From the NCBI RefSeq assembly GCF_030538695.1, contig NZ_JAUNTN010000016.1, forward strand, positions 1-64,000: 64,000 nt of DNA, in the 5' to 3' direction. The notes below the pieces were generated by a model, which searched no databases, was not told where the DNA came from, and worked only from the letters and a program-made list of their open reading frames with translations. This DNA is from Paracoccus sp. (in: a-proteobacteria). GTDB lineage: Bacteria > Pseudomonadota > Alphaproteobacteria > Rhodobacterales > Rhodobacteraceae. Both the position numbers and the translations under genes were made by a program. Below, piece by piece: positions 8,303-17,975 of the stretch. Within the stretch, counting starts at the first letter, position 1. The number at the start of each line of letters is the position of its first letter.

Positions 8303-10792
8303 CTAAAACCGATCCAGCAGCCGGCCCAGATAGTCGCGTTCATCGCGCGGGCGGGCGGGTTCGGTGCTGCGGCGGCGGATTTCGTCCAGAAGGTCGCGGG
8401 CGCGGCTGCCGGGGTCGGTCAGAGCGCCGGAAATATCGCCTTGGTTCACCTCGCCGCCTTCGCCCGGCAGGACACGGCCCAGCGGGTCGGTCTCCATCCG
8501 CCGCGCCTGCGGCACCACGCTGCCGGAACCGCCGCTGCCATCAGGCTGGCCCGAGCGGCTTTGTGCCTCTCCCTCGCCCTGCCCCTGTTGATCGGCGCCG
8601 GGCTGGCCCTGCTCGCCCCGCGCCATCCGGTCAAGCCCGCGCATGGCTTCGCGCATCGCCTCGATGGCTTCGGCCTGACGGTCCATCGCGCCGCCAGGGT
8701 CATCCCGACGCAGCGCGTCTTCGGCCTCGCGCATGGCGCGACCGGCGCGGTCCATCTGCTGCTGCGCAGCGTCGCCCTCGGGCGTGCCTTGCCCCGGTGC
8801 CATGCCGCGCTGACGGCCCAGTTCCTCGCGCAGCGCACGCTGACGGTCGGCCATCTCATCGCTGTTACCAGGCTGCGCCTGCTGGCCGTATTGCTCCTGC
8901 ATCCGGCGGAAACTTTCATCCGCCAGTTCCTGCTGCTGCCGCAGCGAATCCGCCAGCCGTCCCGAAGGCCCGTCGCGCCCGCGCCCCTCGCCCTCGGTGT
9001 TACGCACCCGCAGATTTTCCATCATCCGGTTGAATTGCTGCAACAATTCCTGCGCCTCGGCCATGCGGCCCTCGTTCATCAGGCGCTGAATCTCGTCCAT
9101 CATCTGCTGAATACGGTCGCCGGTCAGCATCTCGCCCTGCTGCGGGCTGCGGTCAAAGCGTTCGGCCGGATCTTCCCCGCGCTCGGCCAGCATATCGGTA
9201 TAGTCGCGGGTGGCCTGCGACAGCTCATCCATCAGGCGTTGAATCTCGTCGGGGCTGGCGCCCTGACGGATCGCCTCGGACAGCTTTTGCTGCGCGTGCT
9301 GCATCCGGGCCAGCGCGTCATCCAGCCCGCCATCCTCACGCTGAACGGCAGCCTGCCACAGCGCCTCGGCCAGTGCATCGCGGGCATCGGGGGTCAGCGG
9401 CCCGGCCTCCAGCAGCGCGACCACGCCGCGCAGATCATCGTGCAGACCGTCGGTCATAAAGCCTTCGGGCTGCCAGATCATCGCCCGCAAAAGCTGCGCC
9501 GAGCGTCCCGCATTATCGCGCGACCACAGCAAATCCCGGCGCAATTCGATCAGCGCCGCCGCGAAAGGGTCAAAAAAGCGCCGCCCCGGCAGGATCACCT
9601 GCGCTTCCACACTTTCTGCCTGCTGGCCAATGCCGTCCTCAACCGACAGCCGCAGCACCACCGGCAGGTTCGCCCAAGGATGCCGCGCCAGATCGCCAAC
9701 CACCTGCCCGCTGACATCGGCCCGCCGCCCCGGTCCGGGCAGCGGCAGGGCAATTTCCACCGGCTCGCGCGGCTCAGGCGCGGTCGCCAAGCCATAGCGA
9801 CGGTCCACGGCATCGAGGTTCAGGCTGATCCGCACCAGCCCCGCCTCGACCCCATTATCATCGCTGGCGGTAAAGGACTGCACCAGCCGTCCATCAGCAC
9901 GGCGCACGGGCGGCCCGCCAAGCGCGACCACCGGCGGCGCATCGGGTTGCACCGTCACCGCAAGCCGCCGGTCGCCAAGGTCCAGATGGCCGGACCGATT
10001 GACCGCCAGTTCCGGCGCGTCCTCGGTCCCGCTGATCGCGCCCAGATCCGAGGACCAGCCCGGCACGCCACCATAAAACCGCAGACTGATGCGGCTGCCC
10101 TGCGGCAGTTCCAGCGCATCGCCCGGATAGGCGTTCAGATAGATCACCGGGCGGCGGGTATAGGCGGGCGGTTCGGCCCAAGCCTCCCACGAAGGCCCAC
10201 CCGCAGGCAGCGCCCCCCGGCCCGCGGCCAAGGCGCCAAGCCCCTGCCCAACCTGCCCGGTGCTGCCAAAGATCAGCGCCATGCCCAAGGCCAGCGCCGC
10301 CATCAGCCGCAATCCGAACGGGTCGCGCCGCGCCAGACCGGCATCGGGTGCCACCGCCCGCGCGGCTTGTGCCGCCTGCGCCATCTGCGCCTGATGCGCG
10401 GCCCAAAGCGCGCCGCCTTCGCCCACCGCCTGCCGATCCTCAAGCGCAGACAGGGGCCGCCCCGGCAGTTGCGCATCAACCCGGCGCAGGGCCTCACCCC
10501 GCGCGGGCGGGCGGAACCGCCACACGCCCCGGAAAGCCGCCACCAGAACCACAATCCCGGCGGCGGCCAGCCCCCATCCGGGCAAGGTCACAAAGGTCAA
10601 AACCGCCCAAACCAGCGCCAGCACCGCCGCCAGCGGCCAGAATGCCCGTGCCAGCACCTCATACCACAGCCCCGCCTGCGTCAGCAGAATGGCCCGAGAC
10701 GCCGCATTATCTTTTGTCCCGAAATATCCTCCGGGGGTCCGGGGGTGGAAAACCCCCGGCCAACGGTTCGATTTGTCCCGACCTAGATCCAT
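8303..10792 (-). CDS. TIGR02302/DUF4175 family membrane protein
   Basis: This large protein, 829 residues from the ATG at 10792, resembles the DUF4175/TIGR02302 family of alphaproteobacterial membrane proteins. Membrane helices lie near the N-terminus (text ARAFWPLAAVLALVWAVLTF, then WGLAAAGIVVLVAAFRG) and at about residue 160. A beta-rich periplasmic region follows, then a long Gln/Glu/Arg-rich, probably coiled-coil C-terminal third. Function is unknown. The start is uncertain: no other ATG/GTG/TTG lies between 10792 and the first conserved-looking segment. From 10792 the reading frame runs through a copy of the intergenic element at 10709-10760. The start overlaps the lysA stop (ATGGATCTAG). 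Confidence 0.75.
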   Translation of the reverse strand: MDLGRDKSNRWPGVFHPRTPGGYFGTKDNAASRAILLTQAGLWYEVLARAFWPLAAVLALVWAVLTFVTLPGWGLAAAGIVVLVAAFRGVWRFRPPARGEALRRVDAQLPGRPLSALEDRQAVGEGGALWAAHQAQMAQAAQAARAVAPDAGLARRDPFGLRLMAALALGMALIFGSTGQVGQGLGALAAGRGALPAGGPSWEAWAEPPAYTRRPVIYLNAYPGDALELPQGSRISLRFYGGVPGWSSDLGAISGTEDAPELAVNRSGHLDLGDRRLAVTVQPDAPPVVALGGPPVRRADGRLVQSFTASDDNGVEAGLVRISLNLDAVDRRYGLATAPEPREPVEIALPLPGPGRRADVSGQVVGDLARHPWANLPVVLRLSVEDGIGQQAESVEAQVILPGRRFFDPFAAALIELRRDLLWSRDNAGRSAQLLRAMIWQPEGFMTDGLHDDLRGVVALLEAGPLTPDARDALAEALWQAAVQREDGGLDDALARMQHAQQKLSEAIRQGASPDEIQRLMDELSQATRDYTDMLAERGEDPAERFDRSPQQGEMLTGDRIQQMMDEIQRLMNEGRMAEAQELLQQFNRMMENLRVRNTEGEGRGRDGPSGRLADSLRQQQELADESFRRMQEQYGQQAQPGNSDEMADRQRALREELGRQRGMAPGQGTPEGDAAQQQMDRAGRAMREAEDALRRDDPGGAMDRQAEAIEAMREAMRGLDRMARGEQGQPGADQQGQGEGEAQSRSGQPDGSGGSGSVVPQARRMETDPLGRVLPGEGGEVNQGDISGALTDPGSRARDLLDEIRRRSTEPARPRDERDYLGRLLDRF
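10709..10760 (-). repeat. Dispersed hairpin-GATATTT-GACAAAAGAT element, copy 1
   Basis: On the minus strand: a perfect 7-bp stem (CCGGGGG/CCCCCGG, 10739-10759), then CCGGAGGATATTT, then GGGACAAAAGAT. It lies just after lysA and inside the apparent N-terminal coding region of the DUF4175 gene. Confidence 0.7.
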
Positions 10793-12048
10793 TCCGGGAT
10801 GGTATCGCGGGCCAGCATGTCTTCCAAGCTCGGCCTTGCGCGGATCACCGCCCATTTATCGCCGCTGACCAGCACTTCCGGGACCAGCGGGCGGGAGTTA
10901 TATTCCGACGCCATCACCGCCCCATAGGCTCCGGCCGAGCGGAACGCGACCAGATCACCCGCCGCCAGCGCCGGCAATTCCGCGCCTTTGCTGAAGGTGT
11001 CACCCGTCTCACAGACCGGGCCAACCACATCATAAGGCGCGACATCCACCCCCGGCGCGGATTCCACCACCGGCACGATGTCGTGATGGGCGGAATACAT
11101 CGCCGGGCGGATCAAATCGTTCATCGCCGCATCAACGATCAGGAAATCACGGCCTTCGCCATGTTTGACGAAAATCACCTCGGTCAGCAGGATGCCTGCG
11201 TTCCCGGCGATATTGCGGCCCGGCTCGATCTCGATTTCGCAACCCAGATGACCGACAGTCTCGCGGATGACCTGACCATATTCGATCGGCAGAGGCGGCG
11301 CGTTATTGTCGCGGCGATAGGGAATACCCAAGCCGCCGCCAAGGTCCAGCCGGGTGATCGCGTGACCATCCGCCCGCAGCACCTCCGTCAGATCCGCGAC
11401 CTTCTGATACGCCTGCCGGAAGGGTTCAAGGTCGGTCAACTGGCTGCCGATATGCACATCAATGCCAACGACCTGCAAACCGGGCAGGCTGGCAGCGCGG
11501 GCATAGACTTCGCGCGCGCGGGCGATGGGGATGCCAAACTTGTTTTCCGACTTGCCGGTGGCGATTTTCTCATGGGTTTTGGCGTCCACATCCGGGTTCA
11601 CCCGCACCGCGACAGGCACCACCGCGCCCATGCTAGCGGCCAGCGCGGACAGGGCCTCCATCTCGGGTTCGGATTCGATGTTAAACTGGCGGATGCCGCC
11701 CTCGATCGCCATGCGCATTTCAGCCACGGTCTTGCCGACGCCGGAAAACACGATCCGTTCCCCCGGCACGCCCGCCGCCCGCGCCCGCGCATATTCGCCG
11801 CCTGACACCACATCCATGCCCGCGCCAAGACTGCCCAGCAGACGCAGAACCGCCAGATTGCTGTTGGCCTTGACCGCGAAACAGACCAGATGGTCGGTCC
11901 AGTCCAGCGCCTGCCGGAACAGGTTGAAATGCCGGGTCAAAGTCGCTGCCGAATAGACATAGACCGGCGTGCCGACCTGCGCGGCAATCTGCGCCAGCGG
12001 CACGTCTTCGGCATAAAGCTGACCGTTGAAATAGTTGAAATGATCCAT
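10783..12048 (-). CDS. lysA: Diaminopimelate decarboxylase
   Basis: This 421-residue PLP enzyme performs the last step of lysine synthesis, meso-diaminopimelate to L-lysine plus CO2. The alanine-racemase-fold barrel carries the PLP lysine in CFAVKANSN and the phosphate-binding GGGLGIPY. The C-terminal domain has CETGDTFSKGAELP and GAYGAVMASEYNSRP with active-site Cys and Tyr from the dimer partner. I prefer the ATG at 12048, which overlaps the stop of the small upstream gene (TGATG), over the GTG at 12051. It is the classical neighbour of argH and the small lipoprotein gene. Confidence 0.96.
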   Translation of the reverse strand: MDHFNYFNGQLYAEDVPLAQIAAQVGTPVYVYSAATLTRHFNLFRQALDWTDHLVCFAVKANSNLAVLRLLGSLGAGMDVVSGGEYARARAAGVPGERIVFSGVGKTVAEMRMAIEGGIRQFNIESEPEMEALSALAASMGAVVPVAVRVNPDVDAKTHEKIATGKSENKFGIPIARAREVYARAASLPGLQVVGIDVHIGSQLTDLEPFRQAYQKVADLTEVLRADGHAITRLDLGGGLGIPYRRDNNAPPLPIEYGQVIRETVGHLGCEIEIEPGRNIAGNAGILLTEVIFVKHGEGRDFLIVDAAMNDLIRPAMYSAHHDIVPVVESAPGVDVAPYDVVGPVCETGDTFSKGAELPALAAGDLVAFRSAGAYGAVMASEYNSRPLVPEVLVSGDKWAVIRARPSLEDMLARDTIPEWI

Positions 12049-12278
12049 CACAAGACCTTACGCGAACGGATAAACAGATAAAGCGGCAATGCGCAGCCAA
12101 TCCCGAGCAGCATCGCCGGAAGGGTCAGCAGCGCCAGCCAGTTGCGGCGCATCATCGTCTCGGTCAGGCACCATGCCGCCAGCGTCAGCAGCCCGACCCA
12201 ATCCGAAACAGCCGCATCCCCCCGCCACAGCCCGACGCCTGCGCCGATCAGCGCCAGCGCCCCCCAGACAAGACGCAT
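12048..12278 (-). CDS. Small two-helix membrane protein, unknown function
   Basis: This 76-residue protein has hydrophobic segments at about residues 3-17, 23-40 and 44-68 and a basic tail ending RSRKVL. The ATG at 12278 lies 10 bases after the lipoprotein stop and the stop overlaps the lysA start, so it sits inside the argH-lysA operon. I do not recognise a family. A longer in-frame reading exists, but it would cross the lipoprotein gene, so the short form is preferred. Confidence 0.65.
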   Translation of the reverse strand: MRLVWGALALIGAGVGLWRGDAAVSDWVGLLTLAAWCLTETMMRRNWLALLTLPAMLLGIGCALPLYLFIRSRKVL

Positions 12279-12288
12279 CGGGGTCAGG

Positions 12289-12429
12289 TTAAAGGCTGGC
12301 CGAAACACCGACCCGCGCCTCGCCGCTGACATGCACGCCATCGGGCGCATCCGGGCGCACCGGGGCGCCGTCAATGCCACAAGCGGCCAGCGCCGCCACA
12401 GACAAAGCGGCCAGAATCACGGATTTCAT
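12289..12429 (-). CDS. LptM-like small outer-membrane lipoprotein (46 residues)
   Basis: ATG at 12429 overlaps the argH stop (ATGA) and a 47-codon frame ends with TAA at 12289-12291. The protein has a lipoprotein signal with lipobox ALAACG (lipidated Cys17), then [15 protein letters not shown] and a short polar tail. The Cys-Gly-x-x-Gly-x-Pro-x-x-Pro pattern and the position between argH and lysA match the LptM/YifL-type lipoproteins, whose E. coli member lies near lysine/DAP genes and helps mature the LPS translocon LptDE. The function here is inferred from pattern and position only. Confidence 0.75.
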   Translation of the reverse strand: MKSVILAALSVAALAACGIDGAPVRPDAPDGVHVSGEARVGVSASL

Positions 12430-13835
12430 GCCATTCCCTCCAGTTTCTCGGTCCAGCGGGCGATCTGCGCCCGGACCTGTTCCGGTGCGGTGCCGCCATA
12501 GCTGACCCGCGACGCGACCGAGTTATGCACCCCAAGCACGCCGTAAATCGCCTGCGTAATGGCAGGATTCACCGACTGCATCTCCTTCAGCGTCAGGTCG
12601 GGAAGATCGAGGCCCCGCGCCTCGGCCATCGCCACCAATGCGCCGGTCGCGTGATGCGCGTCGCGGAAAGGCAGCCCGGCCTCGCGCACCAGCCAGTCGG
12701 CAAGATCGGTCGCGGTGGAAAACCCGCTGCCCGCCGCACGCTCCATCGCCTCGCGGTTCACGGTCAGATCCGACAGCATCCCGGCCATCGCCGCCAGCGC
12801 CAGCAGCAGGTTGTCAGCGGCGTCAAAGACCTGTTCCTTATCCTCTTGCATATCTTTGGAATAGGCCAGCGGCAGGCCCTTCATCACCATCATCAGCGCC
12901 ACATTCGCACCGAAAATCCGGCCGATCTTGGCGCGGATCAGTTCGGCCGCATCGGGGTTGCGCTTTTGCGGCATGATGCTGGACCCGGTGGACCATTTGT
13001 CAGACATCGCCACGAAACGGAACTGGGCCGAAGACCAGATCACCATTTCTTCGGCCAGCCGCGACAGGTGCATGGCGCAGATGCTGGCGGCGGCCAGAAA
13101 CTCCAGCGCGAAATCGCGGTCGCTGACGGCATCAAGGCTGTTCGCCGTCGGCCGGTCAAAGCCAAGCGCCTGCGCCGTCGCATGGCGGTCGATCGGGAAC
13201 CCCGTCCCCGCCAGCGCCGCCGAGCCAAGGGGCGATTCGTTCATCCGCGCCCGTGCATCCTGAAACCGCGACAGATCGCGCCCGAACATCTCGACATAGG
13301 CCATCATGTGATGGCCCCATGTCACCGGCTGCGCGGTTTGCAGGTGGGTAAAGCCCGGCATCACCCAATCCGCGCCCGCCCGCGCCTGATCCAGCGCCAC
13401 GCCGATCAGCCCCCGGATCGCCACAATCGCCGCATCCGCCTGATCGCGCACCCACAGCCGGAAATCCGTCGCCACCTGATCGTTGCGCGACCGCGCCGTA
13501 TGCAGCCGCCCCGCCGGTTCACCGATGATCTCTTTCAGCCGCGCCTCAACATTCATGTGAATGTCCTCCAGCGCGGTCGAGAACGGAAAATCCCCACCTT
13601 CGATTTCTGACAAAACGGTGAGCAGCCCTTCACGGATTGCCTTTGCATCGTTATCGGTAATGATGCCCTGCGCCGCAAGCATCGCGGCATGGGCGCGGCT
13701 GCCCGCAATATCCTGCGCGTAAAGCCGCTTGTCGAAACCAATCGAGGCGTTGATCGCCTCCATGATCGCATCCGGCCCAGCGGCAAAGCGACCGCCCCAC
13801 ATGGTATTGGCTTGGGTCTTGGGCTGGTCGGTCAT
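12426..13835 (-). CDS. argH: Argininosuccinate lyase
   Basis: This 469-residue enzyme of the fumarase/aspartase superfamily splits argininosuccinate into arginine and fumarate. The superfamily signature is complete ([12 protein letters not shown], catalytic serine loop), as are [16 protein letters not shown] and the [10 protein letters not shown] segment. The start is the ATG at 13835 ([17 protein letters not shown]); upstream in-frame sequence belongs to the divergent TlpA-like gene. It leads the minus-strand operon argH, lipoprotein, small membrane protein, lysA. A 21-base gap separates it from the divergent gene, so the two promoters must overlap. Confidence 0.97.
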   Translation of the reverse strand: MTDQPKTQANTMWGGRFAAGPDAIMEAINASIGFDKRLYAQDIAGSRAHAAMLAAQGIITDNDAKAIREGLLTVLSEIEGGDFPFSTALEDIHMNVEARLKEIIGEPAGRLHTARSRNDQVATDFRLWVRDQADAAIVAIRGLIGVALDQARAGADWVMPGFTHLQTAQPVTWGHHMMAYVEMFGRDLSRFQDARARMNESPLGSAALAGTGFPIDRHATAQALGFDRPTANSLDAVSDRDFALEFLAAASICAMHLSRLAEEMVIWSSAQFRFVAMSDKWSTGSSIMPQKRNPDAAELIRAKIGRIFGANVALMMVMKGLPLAYSKDMQEDKEQVFDAADNLLLALAAMAGMLSDLTVNREAMERAAGSGFSTATDLADWLVREAGLPFRDAHHATGALVAMAEARGLDLPDLTLKEMQSVNPAITQAIYGVLGVHNSVASRVSYGGTAPEQVRAQIARWTEKLEGMA

Positions 13836-13856
13836 GTCATGTCCTTGGGGGTATTC

Positions 13857-14402
13857 ATGCTGCGTTCGACGCTTGTTTATATGGCGCTGCTGGCCAGTGC
13901 AAATGCCGCTTTTGCCGGGCCGATCGACTTTGACGCCGCAGCCAAAGGCGGGCTGGCCAAGCTGGTCGCCGTGGACAACGCCCCGGCCCCGGACGCGGCC
14001 TTTTCCGACATTGACGGCGGCACGCATAAACTGTCGGATTATCGTGGCACCGCGCTGCTGGTGAACTTTTGGGCAACGTGGTGCGCCCCATGCCGGCATG
14101 AAATGCCCTCGCTCGACCGCTTGCAACAGGCCGAGGGTGGCGAGGATTTTCAGGTTCTGACCATTGCCGCAGGCCGCAACCAGCCCGAGGCAATCCGCAA
14201 GTTTTTCACCGATGAAAGCATCGAAACCCTGCCGACGCTGACCGACGCCAGCATGACACTGGCCCGGCAACTGGGCGTCATGGGCCTGCCGGTCACGGTA
14301 CTGTTCGACAAGGACGGCAACGAGGTCGCCCGCCTGATGGGCGACGCCGAATGGGACAGCCCCGCCGCGCTGGCGGTGGTTCAGCAGCTCAAGGCCGACT
14401 AA
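13857..14402 (+). CDS. TlpA-family periplasmic thiol-disulfide reductase
   Basis: This 181-residue protein has a signal peptide (residues 1-20, ANAAFA-GP) followed by a thioredoxin-like domain with WATWCAPC (C76, C79) and the cis-proline region [12 protein letters not shown]. Such proteins reduce periplasmic disulfides for cytochrome c or copper-centre assembly or give resistance to oxidative damage. The start is the ATG at 13857 because the signal peptide begins there. It is divergent from argH, as is common in related genomes, and its last 14 bases overlap the convergent tag gene. Confidence 0.88.
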   Translation: MLRSTLVYMALLASANAAFAGPIDFDAAAKGGLAKLVAVDNAPAPDAAFSDIDGGTHKLSDYRGTALLVNFWATWCAPCRHEMPSLDRLQQAEGGEDFQVLTIAAGRNQPEAIRKFFTDESIETLPTLTDASMTLARQLGVMGLPVTVLFDKDGNEVARLMGDAEWDSPAALAVVQQLKAD

Positions 14403-14955
14403 GCGCCGCATGACGGTGGCAACTGGTGACGTGATCGTTCACCAGTCCCGTCGCCTGCATAAACGCATAGGTAATGACCGGCCCGCAGAAATTGAAACCG
14501 GCCTTTTTCAACGCTTTGGACATGACCACGCTGGCGGGCGTCTGCGCTGGCACATCCGCCAGCGTCGCCCATCGGTTCTGCACCACCTGACCATCGACAA
14601 AAGACCAGATAAAGGGCGCGAACCCCTGCGCTGATTCGATCTCAAGGAACCGCTGCGCCCCTTTCACCGTCGCTTCGACCTTGCCGCGATGGCGCACGAT
14701 GCCAGGATTTTGCAAGGCTTGGTTAACGCGATTTTCGTCCCATGCGGCGATTTTCTCAGGGTCGAACCCATCAAACTCGGCCCGGAAAGCATCGCGTTTG
14801 CGCAGAATGGTGATCCAGCTTAGCCCAGCCTGAAACCCATCCAGAACAAGCTTTTCCCACAATGCCCGAGGGTCACGCTCCGGCACACCCCATTCGTGGT
14901 CGTGGTAATCGGTATAGATCTGATCCGTACCACACCACCCACAGCGTTCAACCAT
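14389..14955 (-). CDS. tag: DNA-3-methyladenine glycosylase I
   Basis: This 188-residue base-excision repair enzyme removes 3-methyladenine from DNA. The Tag family zinc snap is visible: RCGWCG with YHDHEWGVP near the N-terminus, and [10 protein letters not shown] at the C-terminus supplying the other His and Cys. The central [21 protein letters not shown] with the catalytic-site Glu is also typical. It overlaps the TlpA-like gene tail to tail by 14 bases. Confidence 0.94.
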   Translation of the reverse strand: MVERCGWCGTDQIYTDYHDHEWGVPERDPRALWEKLVLDGFQAGLSWITILRKRDAFRAEFDGFDPEKIAAWDENRVNQALQNPGIVRHRGKVEATVKGAQRFLEIESAQGFAPFIWSFVDGQVVQNRWATLADVPAQTPASVVMSKALKKAGFNFCGPVITYAFMQATGLVNDHVTSCHRHAALSRP

Positions 14956-15041
14956 AGCGTTAACCCTGATTCCAAAAAGTTGCAGATGTTTACGGGATAT
15001 TAGGAAAGAATAGCGATGCTGGCCATACGCAGGAGGGTGTG

Positions 15042-15869
15042 ATGTTCACGAATGATTCGGATAACAGGGTGATGGCCTCGCCATTGGATTTCGCCATAGA
15101 CCGGCAATCCCGTATGACGCTGGCCAATGTCAGGCAGGCGGTGCAGCGTGGTGACGCGCTGCTGGCCTATCAGCCGGTGGTGCAGGCTGACCGGCCACAG
15201 GTCGCCGCCTTCCATGAGGGGCTGATCCGCATTATCGACGACACCGGGCGCATGGTGCCGCTGCGTGACTTCATGCCACTGGCAGAAACGACCGAACTTG
15301 GCCGACAGATCGACTGCCTTGCCCTGCATCTTGGGCTGATGGCGTTGCGTGAAACACCCTCACTGCGGCTGTCGGTCAATATGTCGGCGCGTTCGATCAC
15401 CTATCCGCAATGGATGGCGACCTTGCGGCAGGGCATTGGCCGTGACGACCAGATCGCGGAACGGCTGATTCTGGAAATCACCGAAAGCTCGGCCATGGGA
15501 ATGCCGGATGTGGTCCGCACGTTCATGGACGAATTGCAGATGCGCGGCGTCAGCTTTGCGCTGGACGATTTCGGCGCGGGCTATACCTCGTTCCGCTATC
15601 TGCGCGATTTCAGCTTTGACATGATCAAGATTGACGGTCAGTTTATCCGTGAAATCGCCCATCACCGCGATAATCAGGTGTTGACCCGCGCCCTGCAATC
15701 CATCGCCCATCATTTTGATATGTTCACCGTGGCCGAATCGGTCGAAACCGCGGATGAGGCCGCATTTCTGATCGACATGGGGATCGACTGTCTTCAGGGC
15801 TATTACTTCGGCGCACCAACCATCGCCCCACCATGGAAAACGCCACCCGCTGTTGCCGCCCAGCGGTAA
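15042..15869 (+). CDS. EAL-domain cyclic-di-GMP phosphodiesterase
   Basis: This is essentially one EAL domain (275 residues) with no visible sensor or membrane segment. The signature is EGL (in HEGLIRI), a frequent active variant. Other metal and catalytic motifs are present: NMSARS, LEITESS, the DDFGAGYTS loop, KIDGQFI and the loop VAESVET. These suggest active hydrolysis of c-di-GMP to pGpG. A clear AGGAGG at 15031-15036 lies 5 bases before the ATG at 15042, favouring it over the GTG at 15039. It stands alone between tag and phaA. Confidence 0.88.
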   Translation: MFTNDSDNRVMASPLDFAIDRQSRMTLANVRQAVQRGDALLAYQPVVQADRPQVAAFHEGLIRIIDDTGRMVPLRDFMPLAETTELGRQIDCLALHLGLMALRETPSLRLSVNMSARSITYPQWMATLRQGIGRDDQIAERLILEITESSAMGMPDVVRTFMDELQMRGVSFALDDFGAGYTSFRYLRDFSFDMIKIDGQFIREIAHHRDNQVLTRALQSIAHHFDMFTVAESVETADEAAFLIDMGIDCLQGYYFGAPTIAPPWKTPPAVAAQR

Positions 15870-15950
15870 AGACGGGTTGACCTTGCAGCAAAGCCCCCCA
15901 AACTAGCGCCGAATGGCCGAACGATTCCGGCCCATGTGAGGAGAGTTTCT

Positions 15951-17123
15951 ATGACCAAAGCCGTGATCGTTTCCGCCGCCCGCACCCCGGTCGGCAGCTT
16001 TCTGGGGTCTTTCGCCAATATGCCCGCGCATGAGCTTGGCGCGACCGTGCTGCGCGCGATTGTCGAACGCGCCGGAATCGACCCCGCCGAGGTCAGCGAG
16101 ACCATTCTAGGGCAGGTGCTGACCGCCGCGCAGGGTCAGAACCCGGCACGTCAGGCCCATATTGCGGCGGGCTATTCCAAGGAATCCGCCGCCTGGCTGA
16201 TTAACCAGGTCTGTGGCTCGGGCTTGCGCTCGGTCGCGCTGGCGGCGCAGCAGGTGATTCTTGGCGACGCCACCATCGTCGCGGCGGGCGGTCAGGAAAA
16301 TATGTCGCTGTCCTCTCACGCTGCCTATCTGCGCCCCGGTCAAAAGATGGGCGATATGCAGATGATCGACACGATGATCCGCGACGGCCTTTGGGACGCG
16401 TTCAACAACTATCACATGGGCCAGACCGCCGAGAACGTGGCAAAACAATGGGACATCTCGCGCGAGCAGCAGGACAAATTCGCGCTGGCCAGCCAGAACA
16501 AGGCCGAAGCCGCGCAAAAAGCCGGGCGTTTCGTTGATGAAATCGTGCCGGTCACGGTGAAATCCCGCAAAGGCGACACCATCGTCGATCAGGACGAATA
16601 CATCCGCCACGGCGCCACCATCGAAGGGATGCAAAAACTGCGCCCCGCCTTCACCAAGGACGGCAGCGTGACCGCCGCCAATGCCAGCGGCATCAATGAC
16701 GGTGCGGCGGCGGTTCTGGTGATGACCGAAGACGAAGCCGCCCGCCGCGGCCTGACCCCGCTGGCCCGCATCGCCTCTTACGCCACCGCCGGTCTGGACC
16801 CCGCGATCATGGGCACCGGCCCGATCCCGGCCAGCCGCAAGGCGCTGGAAAAGGCGGGCTGGAACGTCGCGGACCTCGATCTGGTCGAGGCGAACGAAGC
16901 CTTCGCGGCCCAAGCCTGCGCCGTGAACAAGGACATGGGCTGGAACCCCGAGATCGTGAACGTCAACGGGGGTGCCATCGCCATCGGCCACCCGATCGGT
17001 GCCAGCGGCGCGCGCATCCTGAACACTCTGCTGTTCGAAATGGCCCGCCGTGACGCGAAAAAGGGCCTCGCCACGCTTTGCATCGGCGGCGGCATGGGCG
17101 TCGCCATGTGTCTTGAACGCTAA
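15951..17123 (+). CDS. phaA: Acetyl-CoA acetyltransferase (beta-ketothiolase)
   Basis: This 390-residue thiolase condenses two acetyl-CoA to acetoacetyl-CoA, the first step of polyhydroxybutyrate synthesis. The acylated cysteine is C88 in QVCGSGLRS; the C-terminal active-site motifs [11 protein letters not shown] and CIGGGMG are complete. The start is ATG at 15951 after a GAGGAGAG ribosome site. The reductase phaB follows 89 bases later, so the pair forms the PHB precursor operon. Confidence 0.95.
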   Translation: MTKAVIVSAARTPVGSFLGSFANMPAHELGATVLRAIVERAGIDPAEVSETILGQVLTAAQGQNPARQAHIAAGYSKESAAWLINQVCGSGLRSVALAAQQVILGDATIVAAGGQENMSLSSHAAYLRPGQKMGDMQMIDTMIRDGLWDAFNNYHMGQTAENVAKQWDISREQQDKFALASQNKAEAAQKAGRFVDEIVPVTVKSRKGDTIVDQDEYIRHGATIEGMQKLRPAFTKDGSVTAANASGINDGAAAVLVMTEDEAARRGLTPLARIASYATAGLDPAIMGTGPIPASRKALEKAGWNVADLDLVEANEAFAAQACAVNKDMGWNPEIVNVNGGAIAIGHPIGASGARILNTLLFEMARRDAKKGLATLCIGGGMGVAMCLER

Positions 17124-17132
17124 GGCCAACAA

Positions 17133-17161
17133 TTTGGTGCGCAACGATCTTGCGCACCAAA
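17133..17161 (+). other. Perfect 12-bp stem hairpin between phaA and phaB
   Basis: TTTGGTGCGCAA, loop CGATC, then TTGCGCACCAAA form an uninterrupted 12-bp stem with a 5-base loop. No T-run follows, so it is not a standard terminator. It could stabilise or process the phaA-phaB message or act as a DNA operator. Confidence 0.6.
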
Positions 17162-17212
17162 CCTTCCGCAGGTAGCATTATTTCGCAGCCACGACAGATC
17201 AGGAGGGGGAAA

Positions 17213-17938
17213 ATGTCAAAAGTTGCTATCGTTACCGGGGGGTCCCGTGGCATCGGTGCCGCAATTTCCAAGGCACTGAAGGCCGCAGGCTATACCGTCG
17301 CTGCCAATTACGCCGGCAATGACGAGGCCGCCGCCGCTTTTACCGCCGAAACCGGCATCAAGACCTATAAATGGTCGGTGGCCGATTATGACGCCTGCGC
17401 CGCCGGCATCCAGCAGGTTGAGGCCGAGCTTGGCCCCGTCGCCATTCTGGTTAACAATGCCGGAATCACCCGCGACGCGATGTTCCACAAAATGACCCCA
17501 CAACAGTGGAAAGAGGTCATCGACACCAACCTGACAGGTCTGTTCAACATGACCCATTCGGTCTGGACCGGAATGCGCGACCGCAAGTTCGGCCGCATCG
17601 TGAATATCAGCTCGATCAACGGCCAAAAGGGTCAGGCCGGACAGGCCAACTATTCCGCAGCGAAAGCGGGCGACATCGGCTTTACCAAAGCGCTGGCCCA
17701 AGAAGGAGCCCGCGCAGGCATCACCGTCAACGCCATCTGCCCCGGCTATATCGGAACAGAGATGGTGCGCGCGATTGATGAAAAAGTGCTGAACGAACGC
17801 ATCATCCCGCAAATCCCCGTCGGCCGCCTTGGTGAACCAGAGGAAATCGCCCGCTGTGTCGCCTTCCTCGCCTCTGATGACGCCGGTTTCATCACCGGCT
17901 CGACCATCAGCGCAAATGGCGGTCAGTATTTCAGCTGA
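17213..17938 (+). CDS. phaB: Acetoacetyl-CoA reductase
   Basis: This 241-residue short-chain dehydrogenase reduces acetoacetyl-CoA to (R)-3-hydroxybutyryl-CoA with NADPH for PHB synthesis. The cofactor motif is TGGSRGIG (residues 8-15), NNAG is at 81-84, and the catalytic Ser134, Tyr147 and Lys151 are in place. The KWSVADYD and GQKGQAGQANYSAAKAG text is typical of PhaB. The ATG at 17213 follows AGGAGGGGGAAA, a strong ribosome site. A terminator follows the stop. Confidence 0.95.
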   Translation: MSKVAIVTGGSRGIGAAISKALKAAGYTVAANYAGNDEAAAAFTAETGIKTYKWSVADYDACAAGIQQVEAELGPVAILVNNAGITRDAMFHKMTPQQWKEVIDTNLTGLFNMTHSVWTGMRDRKFGRIVNISSINGQKGQAGQANYSAAKAGDIGFTKALAQEGARAGITVNAICPGYIGTEMVRAIDEKVLNERIIPQIPVGRLGEPEEIARCVAFLASDDAGFITGSTISANGGQYFS

Positions 17939-17943
17939 CCAAC

Positions 17944-17975
17944 AAAGGCGGACCCATCGGCCCGCCTTTCTTCTT
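17944..17975 (+). terminator. Rho-independent terminator after phaB
   Basis: AAAGGCGG and CCGCCTTT form an 8-bp stem around a 10-base loop, followed by CTTCTT. It begins 5 bases after the phaB stop. Confidence 0.7.

Noticed and set aside
7928..8343. Short open frames on both strands in the gap after the first importer
   Set aside because: No recognisable domain, start context or remnant similarity; treated as non-coding.
8441..10786. A very long open frame (over 750 codons) opposite the DUF4175 gene
   Set aside because: High-GC genes with strong third-position bias leave antisense frames open. This one has no start signal, is Arg/Pro/His-rich and matches no protein family, while the opposite strand has membrane helices and a family-like layout.
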